DNA of 64,000 bases. It comes from Hymenobacter polaris. GTDB lineage: Bacteria; Bacteroidota; Bacteroidia; Cytophagales; Hymenobacteraceae. Below the pieces are notes generated by a model that made no database searches, was not told the origin of the DNA, and saw only the letters and a list, made by a program, of their open reading frames with translations. The translations under genes and the position numbers were made by a program. Below are positions 54,835 to 62,173 of the stretch, in pieces (position 1 is the stretch's first letter; each line of letters begins with the position of its first letter). Location of the stretch: NCBI RefSeq assembly GCF_012927305.1, contig NZ_JABBGH010000002.1:682001-746000 (forward strand). Direction: 5' to 3'.

Positions 54835-54861
54835 CTTTTCTAAATTATATCTAACTTATTG

Positions 54862-55515
54862 ATGCGTAAGCTAATCGTTTTAGTTGCTCTCTCGCTAGGC
54901 GCTTCTACCGCCTGGGCCCAGGCCCCTGCCGCTAACGCCGTAACTAAGCTGCCCGGCGAAGAAAAGCTGAGTATGCGCGAGCGGGCCGAGCGCGATTTTC
55001 TGATGCCGGTGCGCCGCAAGCGAGCCGCCGAGTTAGCCAAGCAGCCCACCGCCTTTACCGAGCAGCTGGCTACCGCCGCTCCCGAAAACGACGCCCTCAG
55101 CACCTACAACGAAGCCGCCCCTGACCCGCGCCCCGAAGAGGCCGCCGTAGCGCACGAAGCGCACGCCACCCGCTCGCGGGCCGCGCGCCACGCCGCCTGG
55201 CTAGCCGCCCGCCGCGAGCGCCTTGCCGAAGCCCGCGCCGCCGAGCGCCGCGCCGCCCACCGCAGCAGCCGCAAAAGCAGCGTCAAAACCAAGCACACTA
55301 GCAAAGCCAGCAAGGCAAAAACCCACGCCAGCAAAGCCGCGAAGTCGAAAACCCGCCACCGCAGCGAAGAGCACCATAGCAGCCGCAAAGCCACCACTAA
55401 GAAAGCAACTGCCCACAAGTCGGCGCACAAGGCTACGGCCACCAAAAGCAAGCACCACACTGCCGCTGCCAAAACAAAAACCAAAACCAAGCCCGCCAAA
55501 CACAAGCGGCGCTAG
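54862..55515 (+). CDS. Secreted lysine/alanine-rich histone-like protein
   Basis: 217 residues from the ATG at 54862. Signal peptide MRKLIVLVALSLGASTAWAQ, then a mixed segment to residue 85 or so, an Arg/Ala helix (RAARHAAWLAARRERLAEAR), and a tail of about 85 residues made mostly of Lys, Ala, Thr, Ser and His (KTKHTSKASKAKTHASKAAK and similar). The tail resembles eukaryotic H1 or bacterial Hc1/AlgP-like tails, yet the signal peptide predicts export. It may bind anionic surface polymer or wall, or extracellular DNA; this is speculation. It has its own promoter and terminator. Confidence 0.75.
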   Translation: MRKLIVLVALSLGASTAWAQAPAANAVTKLPGEEKLSMRERAERDFLMPVRRKRAAELAKQPTAFTEQLATAAPENDALSTYNEAAPDPRPEEAAVAHEAHATRSRAARHAAWLAARRERLAEARAAERRAAHRSSRKSSVKTKHTSKASKAKTHASKAAKSKTRHRSEEHHSSRKATTKKATAHKSAHKATATKSKHHTAAAKTKTKTKPAKHKRR

Positions 55516-55524
55516 CAGCAAAAA

Positions 55525-55550
55525 GGCCCGGCATCCGCCGGGCCTTTTTT
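55525..55550 (+). terminator. Intrinsic terminator
   Basis: Stem GGCCCGGC (55525-55532) and its complement (55537-55544) with loop ATCC, followed by six T's, 10 bases after the stop of the lysine-rich gene. A's on the left make it bidirectional for the ferredoxin gene too. Confidence 0.88.
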
Positions 55551-55602
55551 ATACATTTTATTTTTAGGCTACCCAGCTTGCGGGGTAGGAGGGACCATAG
55601 GG

Positions 55603-55926
55603 CTAGGCCGGGTCGGCCACGCGCACCACCAAGCCATCGAGGCCGGGCGCCAGGCGAATCTGGCAGCTTAGGCGGCTGGTTTCGTGCAGCACGGGCAGCG
55701 TATCCAGCATGGCCCACTCGTCGTCGCTGGGCTCGGGCAGGGGCGGGCCGGCCAGCACTTCCACGTGGCAGGTAGCGCAGAGGGCCATACCGCCGCAGGT
55801 AGCCTGAATGGGGTAGTCGTTGGCCTTCAGCAGCTCCATTAAGCTCAGACCCATGTCGGTAGGCGCTTCCAGCTCGCGGCGCTGGCCAGGCCCTTCTTCC
55901 ACGTAAATGCGGATATCGTCACTCAT
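55603..55926 (-). CDS. 2Fe-2S ferredoxin
   Basis: 107 residues with ligands C44-x5-C50-x2-C53 and C88 (TCGGMALCATCH, RLSCQI). An acidic extension (LPEPSDDEWAMLD) follows the first three cysteines, as in adrenodoxin-type proteins. It lies 95 bp downstream of the ferredoxin-NADP reductase gene on the same strand, so the two probably form an electron-transfer pair, with the reductase feeding electrons from NADPH. Confidence 0.92.
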   Translation of the reverse strand: MSDDIRIYVEEGPGQRRELEAPTDMGLSLMELLKANDYPIQATCGGMALCATCHVEVLAGPPLPEPSDDEWAMLDTLPVLHETSRLSCQIRLAPGLDGLVVRVADPA

Positions 55927-55931
55927 AAGGT

Positions 55932-56020
55932 GAGTTACGAGTTATGAGTTATGAGTTATGAGTTTTTATAAGCAGTGCCCAGTGGCCAGCTCATAACTCA
56001 TAACTCACAACTCATAACTC
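55932..56020. repeat. Inverted repeat built from tandem GAGTTAT units
   Basis: Arms 55932-55962 and 55990-56020 pair with two mismatches. Each is made of repeats of gagttat / ataactc. The right arm ends exactly at the reductase stop codon. Confidence 0.85.
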
Positions 56021-57037
56021 TTACAAAGTGGGTACGCCGTTGACGGTGGTGTACTTGAGGGTGTATTTTTTGTCGGGGTAAATGTACTTGAACGCGCCCT
56101 GGCACATGAGCGCCGCCTCGTGGAAGCCGCACAGAATGAGCTTCAGCTTACCCGGATACGTGTTGATGTCGCCGATGGCATATACGCCGGGCAGTGAGGT
56201 GCTATAGTCCTCGGTGTTCACCTTCACGGCGTCGTTTTCCAGCTCCAGGCCCCACTCGCCGATGGGCCCCAGCTTGGGCGTGAGGCCAAAAAGCGGTACG
56301 AAGGCATCGAGCGGCACCCGCTCGGCCTCGCCGTTATTGCCCGTGATAGTGACTTCCTGCAAGTGGCCGTTGCCGTGCAGGTGCGTCACGTTGCTACTCA
56401 GCACCAGCTTGATTTTGCCCGCCTTGGCCAGCTCGGCTACCTTCTCGGCCGAGTCGGCGGCACCGCGGAAGGTGGTGCCGCGGTGCACCAGCGTCACGTC
56501 CGACGCTACATTAGCCAGGAAGTTAGTCCAGTCGAGGGCCGAGTCGCCGCCGCCGGCAATCACAATCTTCTTATCGCGGAAGTGCTCGGGGTCGCGCACC
56601 ATGTAGTGCACCCCTTTGCCACCTTCAAAGCGCTCCAGGTTTTCGACGGCCGGCTTGCGCGGCTCAAATGACCCTAGGCCCCCAGCAATAGCCACGGCCT
56701 TGCACTGAATCTCGGTGCCGTCGGTGGTATAAAGCTGAAACGAGCCATCGTCGAGCTTACTAAAGCGCTCTACCCGCTCGCCCAGGGTGAAGGTAGGGTG
56801 GAAGGGCGCAATCTGCTTCATCAGATTATCAACCAAATCGCCCGCTAGCACTTCCGGAAAACCGGGAATGTCGTAGATGGGCTTCTTGGGATAAATCTCG
56901 GTGAGCTGGCCGCCGGGCTGGGGCAGGGCATCCACCACGTGGCAGCGGAGCTTCAGCAAACCGGCTTCAAAAACGGCGAACAGCCCCACCGGGCCGGCCC
57001 CCACAATGCAGATATCAGTGGCAATTACAGCGGACAT
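56021..57037 (-). CDS. Ferredoxin-NADP reductase, thioredoxin-reductase-like type
   Basis: 338 residues. FAD-binding GxGxxG (IVGAGPVGL: G13, G15, G18), the PGGQLTEIYP element, NADPH-binding IVIAGGGDSALDW, and the C-terminal GVYAIGDINTYPGKLKLI. The CxxC of thioredoxin reductase is absent (the equivalent is AGGGDSA), which places it with YumC/Bacillus-type ferredoxin-NADP reductases. It is cytoplasmic and should reduce the adjacent ferredoxin. A TATCTTTG element lies 32 bp upstream. Confidence 0.93.
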   Translation of the reverse strand: MSAVIATDICIVGAGPVGLFAVFEAGLLKLRCHVVDALPQPGGQLTEIYPKKPIYDIPGFPEVLAGDLVDNLMKQIAPFHPTFTLGERVERFSKLDDGSFQLYTTDGTEIQCKAVAIAGGLGSFEPRKPAVENLERFEGGKGVHYMVRDPEHFRDKKIVIAGGGDSALDWTNFLANVASDVTLVHRGTTFRGAADSAEKVAELAKAGKIKLVLSSNVTHLHGNGHLQEVTITGNNGEAERVPLDAFVPLFGLTPKLGPIGEWGLELENDAVKVNTEDYSTSLPGVYAIGDINTYPGKLKLILCGFHEAALMCQGAFKYIYPDKKYTLKYTTVNGVPTL

Positions 57038-57068
57038 GCAGCGAAAACGAAAGTCTTTAGAATGATTA

Positions 57069-57076
57069 CAAAGATA
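57069..57076 (-). promoter_or_regulatory. -7 element TATCTTTG upstream of the reductase
   Basis: Exact -7 match on the minus strand, 32 bases before the start codon. Confidence 0.55.
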
Positions 57077-57717
57077 CGGCTCGCCGGCTGCGGGCGCGAA
57101 TGTACGCGCGGGTACCGGCTAGGCCCCGCATGCTAAGCGGGCAACTGGATAACAACCTGGCAAAGGGTAAAATTCTGTCGGCAAACATATTACTGGTTGC
57201 TGGCTAGCCGGCTGGCGCAGGTCATCTTCCCAAAATCTTCGCCGGGAAAAGGCTAGCTACTGGCTTGATAAGCAGCAGTATGCCCTAGGGTATTAGGGTA
57301 GCCTGCAAGCCCAGGCAAGCCTTACTTCCGTCGCTCCAAGCATCAAGTGCTGCCCCCGCAAGCTGTACTACCGGAAAGCGCCCGCGAAGCTGCTCATCAG
57401 CAGCTGGTGCCCCTAGGGGCATTGGCGGCCGTACTTCCCGCTACCCTTGCTTGAAGGGTGGCGCATAGACGGCCGGCTAGCCGTTGGCTACGCAACCCCG
57501 GCCTTCGGGCGAATGGGCTCGCCACGGCCCGGCCACCAAAAAGTAGTAAGGATTTTGCACAAGCACGGGCAAACCTGCGTAGCTGGACCCACTAGTAGCC
57601 TGCTGGTAGCTTCGCACCAGGTAGAATAGTATCCAACCAGGTAAATTATTGATTATCGTGTTAAAATGGAGTACTAGAGCTTGGCTTACTATTCCTCGCT
57701 TTTAATTTTCGAAAACT
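57077..57717. other. Intergenic stretch without a recognisable gene
   Basis: About 640 bp, mixed GC, with two CCCTAGGG sites (57283, 57410). Short frames (for example 57447-57629) have compositions of random GC-rich DNA. It may contain decayed coding sequence, but I cannot identify a family. Confidence 0.55.
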
Positions 57718-57933
57718 ATGCCCAACTATACGTTACCACCTACTACTAACCGGCCCGAGCGGCCCCTGCACCGCCTGGGGCGCTGGCTTATCTACCTGGT
57801 TTTAGTGCTGGCGGGGGGCACCGGCTATGCCTGCGGTGTTAGTTGCACCCGCGCCCAGCCAGAGCCCGAGTCCCCCGGTGCTCTCGTGCAGGCCTTGCCC
57901 CAGGCCATGCTGCCGGCACTGCCCCACGCGTAA
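57718..57933 (+). CDS. Small single-pass membrane protein, hypothetical
   Basis: 71 residues: a polar N-terminus with basic residues (RPERPLHRLGR), one strong transmembrane helix (WLIYLVLVLAGGTGYACG) and a Pro/Ala-rich short tail with two cysteines near the membrane edge. The positive-inside rule puts the N-terminus in the cytoplasm. The upstream tcgaaaact is A-rich, as is normal for Bacteroidota starts. No homologue recognised. It stands alone in a gene-poor region, so it could be spurious. Confidence 0.5.
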   Translation: MPNYTLPPTTNRPERPLHRLGRWLIYLVLVLAGGTGYACGVSCTRAQPEPESPGALVQALPQAMLPALPHA

Positions 57934-58394
57934 GCCGCCTGGTTGGCTAAGTTTGTTAAGCTGACAGGGTTAAGCACCTTTTGCTAGTGCGCAGAGCCCT
58001 AGGGCAGTGGTAGTTGTCAACGGCAGACTGGGTTTTCGAGGCGAGAGGTTACGGGTCACATCTCACATCCTGGCAGAAGGCCCGCTCACGCAAGCCCTTG
58101 TTCGGGGCCGGTTAGCGCGAGATGGGAAAAGGCTTGTTGCGCCGGCCCGGGCGGCTCTGGGCAGCTAGTGCCAGTTGCCGGCGCCTGACTGATGAGTACG
58201 CTGGGAGGTATGGCCTCGAAAGCGGGACCTTAGGCCGGCAGCGCGGCAGTTGAGAGGTGGCGCTACTAACCTGCTAAAGACCTGTTGTTGACTTGGTTGT
58301 ATCGGGAGCTGACGCGCGAAGCAGCGTGAGCTAATTCAAATCTGTGGTAAATGGCGGCGGCCAGCGCCTAAAGCAATGGTATGGGACTAAGCTG
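57934..58394. other. Intergenic stretch without a recognisable gene
   Basis: About 460 bp with one CCCTAGGG (57998). No convincing frame, repeat or RNA structure seen. Confidence 0.55.
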
Positions 58395-58652
58395 CTAATC
58401 AACACGTAGCGTGTTGGGAAGCGCCGAGGGCAGGTGGTCGCGCAGCCGACTAATCTCCCGCTGTAGGCGCTCATTGTTCAGGCGCTGCTCGTGGGTTACG
58501 AAGAAGGAAAAGTAGAACTGCACGTAGGCCTCGAAAGAGAAGAGGTCGGTTATTTCGGGGCGCTCATCTAGGAGGAGCGTGTATTCAAATAAGAAGCCGC
58601 TGAGCAAATCGCGGCGGGTAGCAAAAAAATCGAGGGCTTTGCTAGGGTCCAT
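58395..58652 (-). CDS. Small hypothetical protein with coiled-coil end
   Basis: 85 residues, MDPSKALDFFATRRDLL. Composition is protein-like: aromatic and acidic (LLLDERPEITDLFSFEAYVQ, FYFSFFVTHEQR), then a helical heptad segment (RLNNERLQREISRLRDHL). No signal peptide or known domain. It has no close neighbour. Its codon composition differs from the GC-saturated shadow frames around it, which favours a real gene. Confidence 0.55.
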   Translation of the reverse strand: MDPSKALDFFATRRDLLSGFLFEYTLLLDERPEITDLFSFEAYVQFYFSFFVTHEQRLNNERLQREISRLRDHLPSALPNTLRVD

Positions 58653-59099
58653 AAAAGGCTACTGATAAAGAATAGCGAGGGCAGCGGGTAGAAAAAGGAC
58701 GGGGAAGTATAGCTGGGCGGCGTAAAAAAAGAAGCGATGGTAGGGCCAGCCACTACAGCCGCAACGAGCTGGCAACAATAAGAATAAGCTCCGCAATTTA
58801 AGATTAATTGCCTAGGTAATAAAATACTGCTAAAGCCCAAGCCTCGCAACTTGGTGTGGAGCACTAGGGCGCTGGCTGCTAACGCCCTGGCGGGTAGCCT
58901 GGCACCCTAGGCCACGCAGGGCGAAAAGCAACCCTGCGCGTCCAGAAAACAGCTGGATTGCAGTGCGTAAACTGTCGCGCTAACCCGTTCAACAGAAAAG
59001 GTGTATAATTGAGATGGAAAAGTAGGTATAATGCAGTATTACAAGTTGTTATAAGTTATATGCAATGTAATCTTCCAATTGTCCTTTTCTCGCGTTAGT
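58653..59099. other. Intergenic stretch without a recognisable gene
   Basis: About 450 bp, AT-richer toward the right end, with CCTAGG at 58811 and 58906. It should hold the divergent control regions of the 58395 and 59100 genes, but no consensus promoter stands out. Confidence 0.5.
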
Positions 59100-59825
59100 A
59101 TGTTTCTACTCCCCGCCAATTTGTTGCCCCCGAAGGAGGCAGAGCGTTTGCTGACCCTAGACCATTATGATGTGCTGGACTCGATGCAGGAGCCAGTGTT
59201 CGACGAACTGGTGAGTTTAGCAGCGCATATTTTTGGCTTGCCCATGTCGCTGCTGGCTTTGGTAGGCACCGACGAGGTGGTGTACAAGGCCCGCTACGGG
59301 CTACCCAACCTCACGCACCAGGCGCGCAACGAGGCTATTTGCTCGCTGGCCGTGCGGGATAGACACACGGTACTATTAACCGATTTGACGCAGGAGCCGC
59401 AGCGCCACCGCCTCACGGCCGCAGCCGATGCGGCCGCGCAGGCCAAGGGGCTGCGCTTCTACGCCGGCGTACCCCTGCGCATGCCTGACCAATGCGTGAT
59501 TGGGACGCTCTGCGTAATTGGCCGCGAGCCGCGCGTGCTGAGTGCCCAGGAACTGCAGGTGCTGGAGTACCTGGGCCACCTGGCCGAGCGCGTTATGGTG
59601 GTGCGCCACTCGTGCCTGGTATGCAACTGGCTAGTGCCCGAGCACTGGCAGCTGGTGCAAGACTACATTGCCGCCGAACTACGCCGACTGGCTACCAGCG
59701 TGCGCAGCTTAAAGGAGCAAGCCGGCTCCCAGCTACCTACCCCGCCGGCCTTGCTGCTCGTCGTCATCCGGCGCCTGAATGAGCTAAGCTCCATCCTGGC
59801 CGAGCCGTTGCCGGGCTTCGCGTAG
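59100..59825 (+). CDS. Single-domain GAF sensor protein, second copy
   Basis: 241 residues from the ATG at 59100; the frame extends to a TTG at 59079. LPPKEAERLLTLDHYDVLDSMQEPVFDELVSLAAHIFGLPMSLLALV and LRFYAGVPLRMPDQCVIGTLCVIG are clear GAF start and end motifs. The C-terminal 90 residues are helical with no output domain. It resembles the 45863 protein in length and layout but differs at most positions, so these are old paralogues. A cysteine pair (HSCLVC) lies just after the GAF domain. Role unknown. Confidence 0.85.
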   Translation: MFLLPANLLPPKEAERLLTLDHYDVLDSMQEPVFDELVSLAAHIFGLPMSLLALVGTDEVVYKARYGLPNLTHQARNEAICSLAVRDRHTVLLTDLTQEPQRHRLTAAADAAAQAKGLRFYAGVPLRMPDQCVIGTLCVIGREPRVLSAQELQVLEYLGHLAERVMVVRHSCLVCNWLVPEHWQLVQDYIAAELRRLATSVRSLKEQAGSQLPTPPALLLVVIRRLNELSSILAEPLPGFA

Positions 59826-59877
59826 CAATAGCGCCAAAAGCTGCTTCTGGGTTAGGTCACTTAGGTGGAGTTCGGCT

Positions 59878-59895
59878 AAAATATGCTCATATTTT
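59878..59895. promoter_or_regulatory. Operator-like palindrome
   Basis: AAAATATG-CT-CATATTTT, an 8-bp perfect inverted repeat with a 2-base spacer, 115 bp before the low-GC gene at 60011. It could be a repressor site. The rest of the gap 59826-60010 is AT-rich. Confidence 0.3.
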
Positions 59896-60010
59896 GGAGG
59901 GCTGACGACCTCGCCTAAACGGCCCGGAAACACACTGTTTCCAAGCTGTTTGTTTACACCCTTTTTGGATGGTTGGATGTAGCTTTACATAGCTACTAAA
60001 ATCTCTACAA

Positions 60011-60856
60011 ATGCCCGACCGTCTGCCGACTGATGTTTGCTTGCTATGTAAGCAAAACTTGGCAGATAAAAGAGCATCTCATATTATACCAAAGTTTATG
60101 ACGAAAGGTATGCTGAAGCCGTCTCGGCCAGGTGGAGGTAACCAAGGCTTTATAATGGGCACTTATGGCAAAAGGCGATTTGCTGTAGTCCAGGATACTC
60201 CGAAGCAGGATTATCTTTTTTGCACTCGCTGTGAAGCAAGGTTTGAAAAAGTCGAAACTTATACCGCACGTAAGTTTTTTAGTCGATTCCGAAATCCAGC
60301 ATTTAGAACCGAGTTCCCAGTTGATAACAGAAGCTATTATGATTCGAATAATGCCGATATCATGAGATTAGTTAATGTTAGCAGGGGCATGATGCGTTTG
60401 CTAGTTTATTCTATATTATGGAGGGCCTCGGTTTGTTCGTTAGAAATGTATAAGCATTTCACCTTAGGCCCAGAAGTAGAAGAAATATTAAGAACTGAGC
60501 TTGATAGTGTCCTCACTGATACGGAGCCAGGGACTCTTGCTGTGTGCGATACTTACTCTAATAGTGAGCCTACGTTTCCGTATGTAATGCTTGCATCTGC
60601 TGCTAAAACTGACGAAACAGGGAATATGATAGCCACATTTAATTTAGAGAATGGCAGAGCTTTAATATTGGCTAATGAGTTTATGATGCAGGTATTTTTA
60701 GATGGTCAAGTTAGTCCTAGTGCAAGTGGTTTTAATATTCGTGCGCAGTGTCCTGAGGTGGGCCTATTTAGCCCTGCATACTGGCGCTCATTCGTAGGTA
60801 GAATAGCTAGGACAGCAGCGGAGCACAGAGCTGGAAATATGGGCTTAGATGCATAA
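60011..60856 (+). CDS. Low-GC zinc-motif protein (CxxC-SHIIP-CxxC), candidate HNH-like nuclease
   Basis: 281 residues. C10-x2-C13, then S23-H24-I-I-P27, then C71-x2-C74 (VCLLCKQN, ASHIIPKF, FCTRCEARF) give a four-cysteine zinc site around an SHIIP motif reminiscent of treble-clef HNH_5-type domains, where the histidine is catalytic or a ligand. The following 200 residues are mixed helical with no known domain. The gene is far poorer in GC than the window and has no CCTAGG. Its stop overlaps by 8 bp the start of a decayed serine recombinase, and both abut tRNA-Arg, so it is very probably acquired. A nuclease or defence role is inference. Confidence 0.72.
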   Translation: MPDRLPTDVCLLCKQNLADKRASHIIPKFMTKGMLKPSRPGGGNQGFIMGTYGKRRFAVVQDTPKQDYLFCTRCEARFEKVETYTARKFFSRFRNPAFRTEFPVDNRSYYDSNNADIMRLVNVSRGMMRLLVYSILWRASVCSLEMYKHFTLGPEVEEILRTELDSVLTDTEPGTLAVCDTYSNSEPTFPYVMLASAAKTDETGNMIATFNLENGRALILANEFMMQVFLDGQVSPSASGFNIRAQCPEVGLFSPAYWRSFVGRIARTAAEHRAGNMGLDA

Positions 60857-61120
60857 AATAAGAGTAGCCATCTACGCCCGTGTATCAACAAAGGATAAAG
60901 GCAAGATACCGAGAACCAACTGCACCGGCTGCGGGCCTTAGCCGAGCAGCACGGCCCCGTCCATTAGGCGTACACCGACTAGGAGTCGGGCGGCAAGTCG
61001 GAGCGCAGCGAATTTGAATGCCTACTGCTCGAGGCCTACCGGAAGAAATTCGACCTAGTCGTTTTCTGGTGCCTAGGCCTCGAGCAGCCGCGAGAGTGCG
61101 CTACCCGAAAGGCCAAATAA
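60849..61120 (+). pseudogene. Serine recombinase (resolvase) N-terminal remnant
   Basis: ATG at 60849 gives MHKIRVAIYARVSTKDKG, the start of a resolvase/invertase catalytic domain with the nucleophile Ser13. A one-base deletion near 60901 shifts the frame; restoring it yields QDTENQLHRLRALAEQHGPV, then two TAG stops (60965 and 60980) around YTD, then ESGGKSERSEFECLLLEAYR and KKFDLVVFWCL. A further shift follows, where a SxDRxSRE-like motif would be. Sequence similarity ends at about 61120. The DNA-binding part is absent, so the gene is dead. Confidence 0.85.
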
Positions 61121-61153
61121 AAAAGGCCCTCACAGTGCTGTGAGGGCCTTTTT
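61119..61153. terminator. Terminator downstream of tRNA-Arg
   Basis: Stem 61125-61135 and 61138-61148 (ggccctcacag and complement), flanked by A's on the left and T's on the right, so it works in both directions. On the minus strand it ends the tRNA transcript. Confidence 0.85.
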
Positions 61154-61154
61154 G

Positions 61155-61228
61155 TGGTCGCATAGGGAGTCGAACCCCAAACCTTCTGATTCGTAGTCAG
61201 ATGCTCTATCCAATTGAGCTATGCAACC
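61155..61228 (-). tRNA. tRNA-Arg (anticodon ACG)
   Basis: A complete cloverleaf is readable on the minus strand. Acceptor arms GGTTGCA and TGCGACC pair with one G-T; a D arm AGCTCAATTGGATAGAGC; an anticodon arm CTGA-CTACGAA-TCAG with anticodon ACG; and a T arm with GGTTCGACTCC. Discriminator base A; CCA is not encoded. The gene is 74 bases. The upstream side has a consensus promoter and the downstream side a terminator. Confidence 0.95.
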
Positions 61229-61248
61229 GATTTCCCGCGTTGGGAGTG

Positions 61249-61281
61249 CAAAGGTAGGAAAAGGAGCGGGAAATCCGCAAG
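61249..61281 (-). promoter_or_regulatory. Promoter for tRNA-Arg
   Basis: Minus strand: CTTG (61278-61281), 21 bases, TACCTTTG (61249-61256). The -7 ends 20 bases before the first tRNA base. Confidence 0.65.
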
Positions 61282-61362
61282 CCGTTGGCGCAAGTATTTT
61301 CCTTGAAAAGCGGTTTTACCTGGTAATGGACTGGTTTTGAAAGCACTTAATAGGTAGAAAAA

Positions 61363-62079
61363 TTACTCAGCAGCGGCTACCTGCTTGGCCAGAGCCCGCT
61401 TCAGGGCGCGGTTGAAGAGCAGGTACAGCCCTAGGAGCGAGGCGATGACCAAGCCAATGAGCAGCAATTTGGACGCCGTGCCTTGGTCGGGGTTGCGTAG
61501 TAGGGCCAGCACGTCGCTGGCCTCGGTGCCGAGCCAGTAGAAGAACAGGCTGCGCGGCAGCATCCCCAGCACGGAGGCCCCTAGGAAGCGCCCGCGGGGC
61601 ACGCCCACCAGCGCTAGCACAAACGTCATGAGGGCGAAGGGCAGTACCGGCGAGAGGCGCGTGAGCACAATGAGCTGCCAGCTTTGCTGGTGCAGCTCGC
61701 TGAGTACCGCGCCGGCTTTAGGAAAGCCCAGCATGAAATGGCGCAGCTTGCCTTGGTCGAGGCGCAGGGCCAGCTCGTAGCCTAGGGCTGCCGCCAGCGC
61801 GTAGGCCGCCACCATGCCTGGCAACCCCGGCCAACCCAAAAAGTAACCTGATACGATGGCTACGAACGTGGTAGGCGTGAGGGCCAGCGCCATCGTCAGG
61901 CTCACCGCCATGAAGTAAAGCAGGCTCTGCCCCAGGGTGAGGTGTTGCAGTAGCGCCTGGCGCTCGTAGAGCAGCACCAGCAGGCTGCTAGAGCCCAGCA
62001 GCGGCACCGCCACCAGCAGCAGCAGGGTGAGGAAGGTGGAAAAATTCTTCTGGAACAGGGCGCGCAGAAAGGCTATCAT
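61363..62079 (-). CDS. TVP38/TMEM64 (VTT-domain) membrane protein
   Basis: 238 residues with five or six hydrophobic helices. The VTT/SNARE-associated core is clear: LALTPTTFVAIVSGYFLGWPGLPGM, AAALGYELALRLDQ, and LIVLTRLSPVLPFALMTFVLALVGV. The RLSPxxPF segment is the re-entrant part conserved with DedA and VMP1/TMEM41B. Members are implicated in lipid scrambling or membrane homeostasis. It ends in a basic cytoplasmic tail (RALKRALAKQ). It is followed by the tRNA on the same strand and preceded by the DUF2167 gene. Confidence 0.9.
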   Translation of the reverse strand: MIAFLRALFQKNFSTFLTLLLLVAVPLLGSSSLLVLLYERQALLQHLTLGQSLLYFMAVSLTMALALTPTTFVAIVSGYFLGWPGLPGMVAAYALAAALGYELALRLDQGKLRHFMLGFPKAGAVLSELHQQSWQLIVLTRLSPVLPFALMTFVLALVGVPRGRFLGASVLGMLPRSLFFYWLGTEASDVLALLRNPDQGTASKLLLIGLVIASLLGLYLLFNRALKRALAKQVAAAE

Positions 62080-62104
62080 GCTGGCATGAGGAGTCGTAAA
62101 AAAA

Positions 62105-62138
62105 GTGGGCCCGCCGGGCGGCCACCCGGCGGGCCCAC
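62105..62138 (-). terminator. Terminator of the DUF2167 gene
   Basis: Minus strand: perfect 14-bp stem GTGGGCCCGCCGGG (62125-62138 paired with 62105-62118), 6-nt loop, followed by seven T's, about 35 bp after the stop at 62174. Confidence 0.85.
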
Positions 62139-62173
62139 CCGCTAGCTTACGGCCCTAGGCCACCAAAGGCTGC

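Noticed and set aside
55104..55505. Leu/Ala-rich membrane-like frame antisense to the lysine-rich gene
   Set aside because: It arises because Lys/Ala codons read backwards as Leu/Phe/Cys; the plus strand has promoter, signal peptide and terminator.
57447..57629. 60-codon open frame
   Set aside because: Composition of random GC-rich DNA and no start signal; not annotated.
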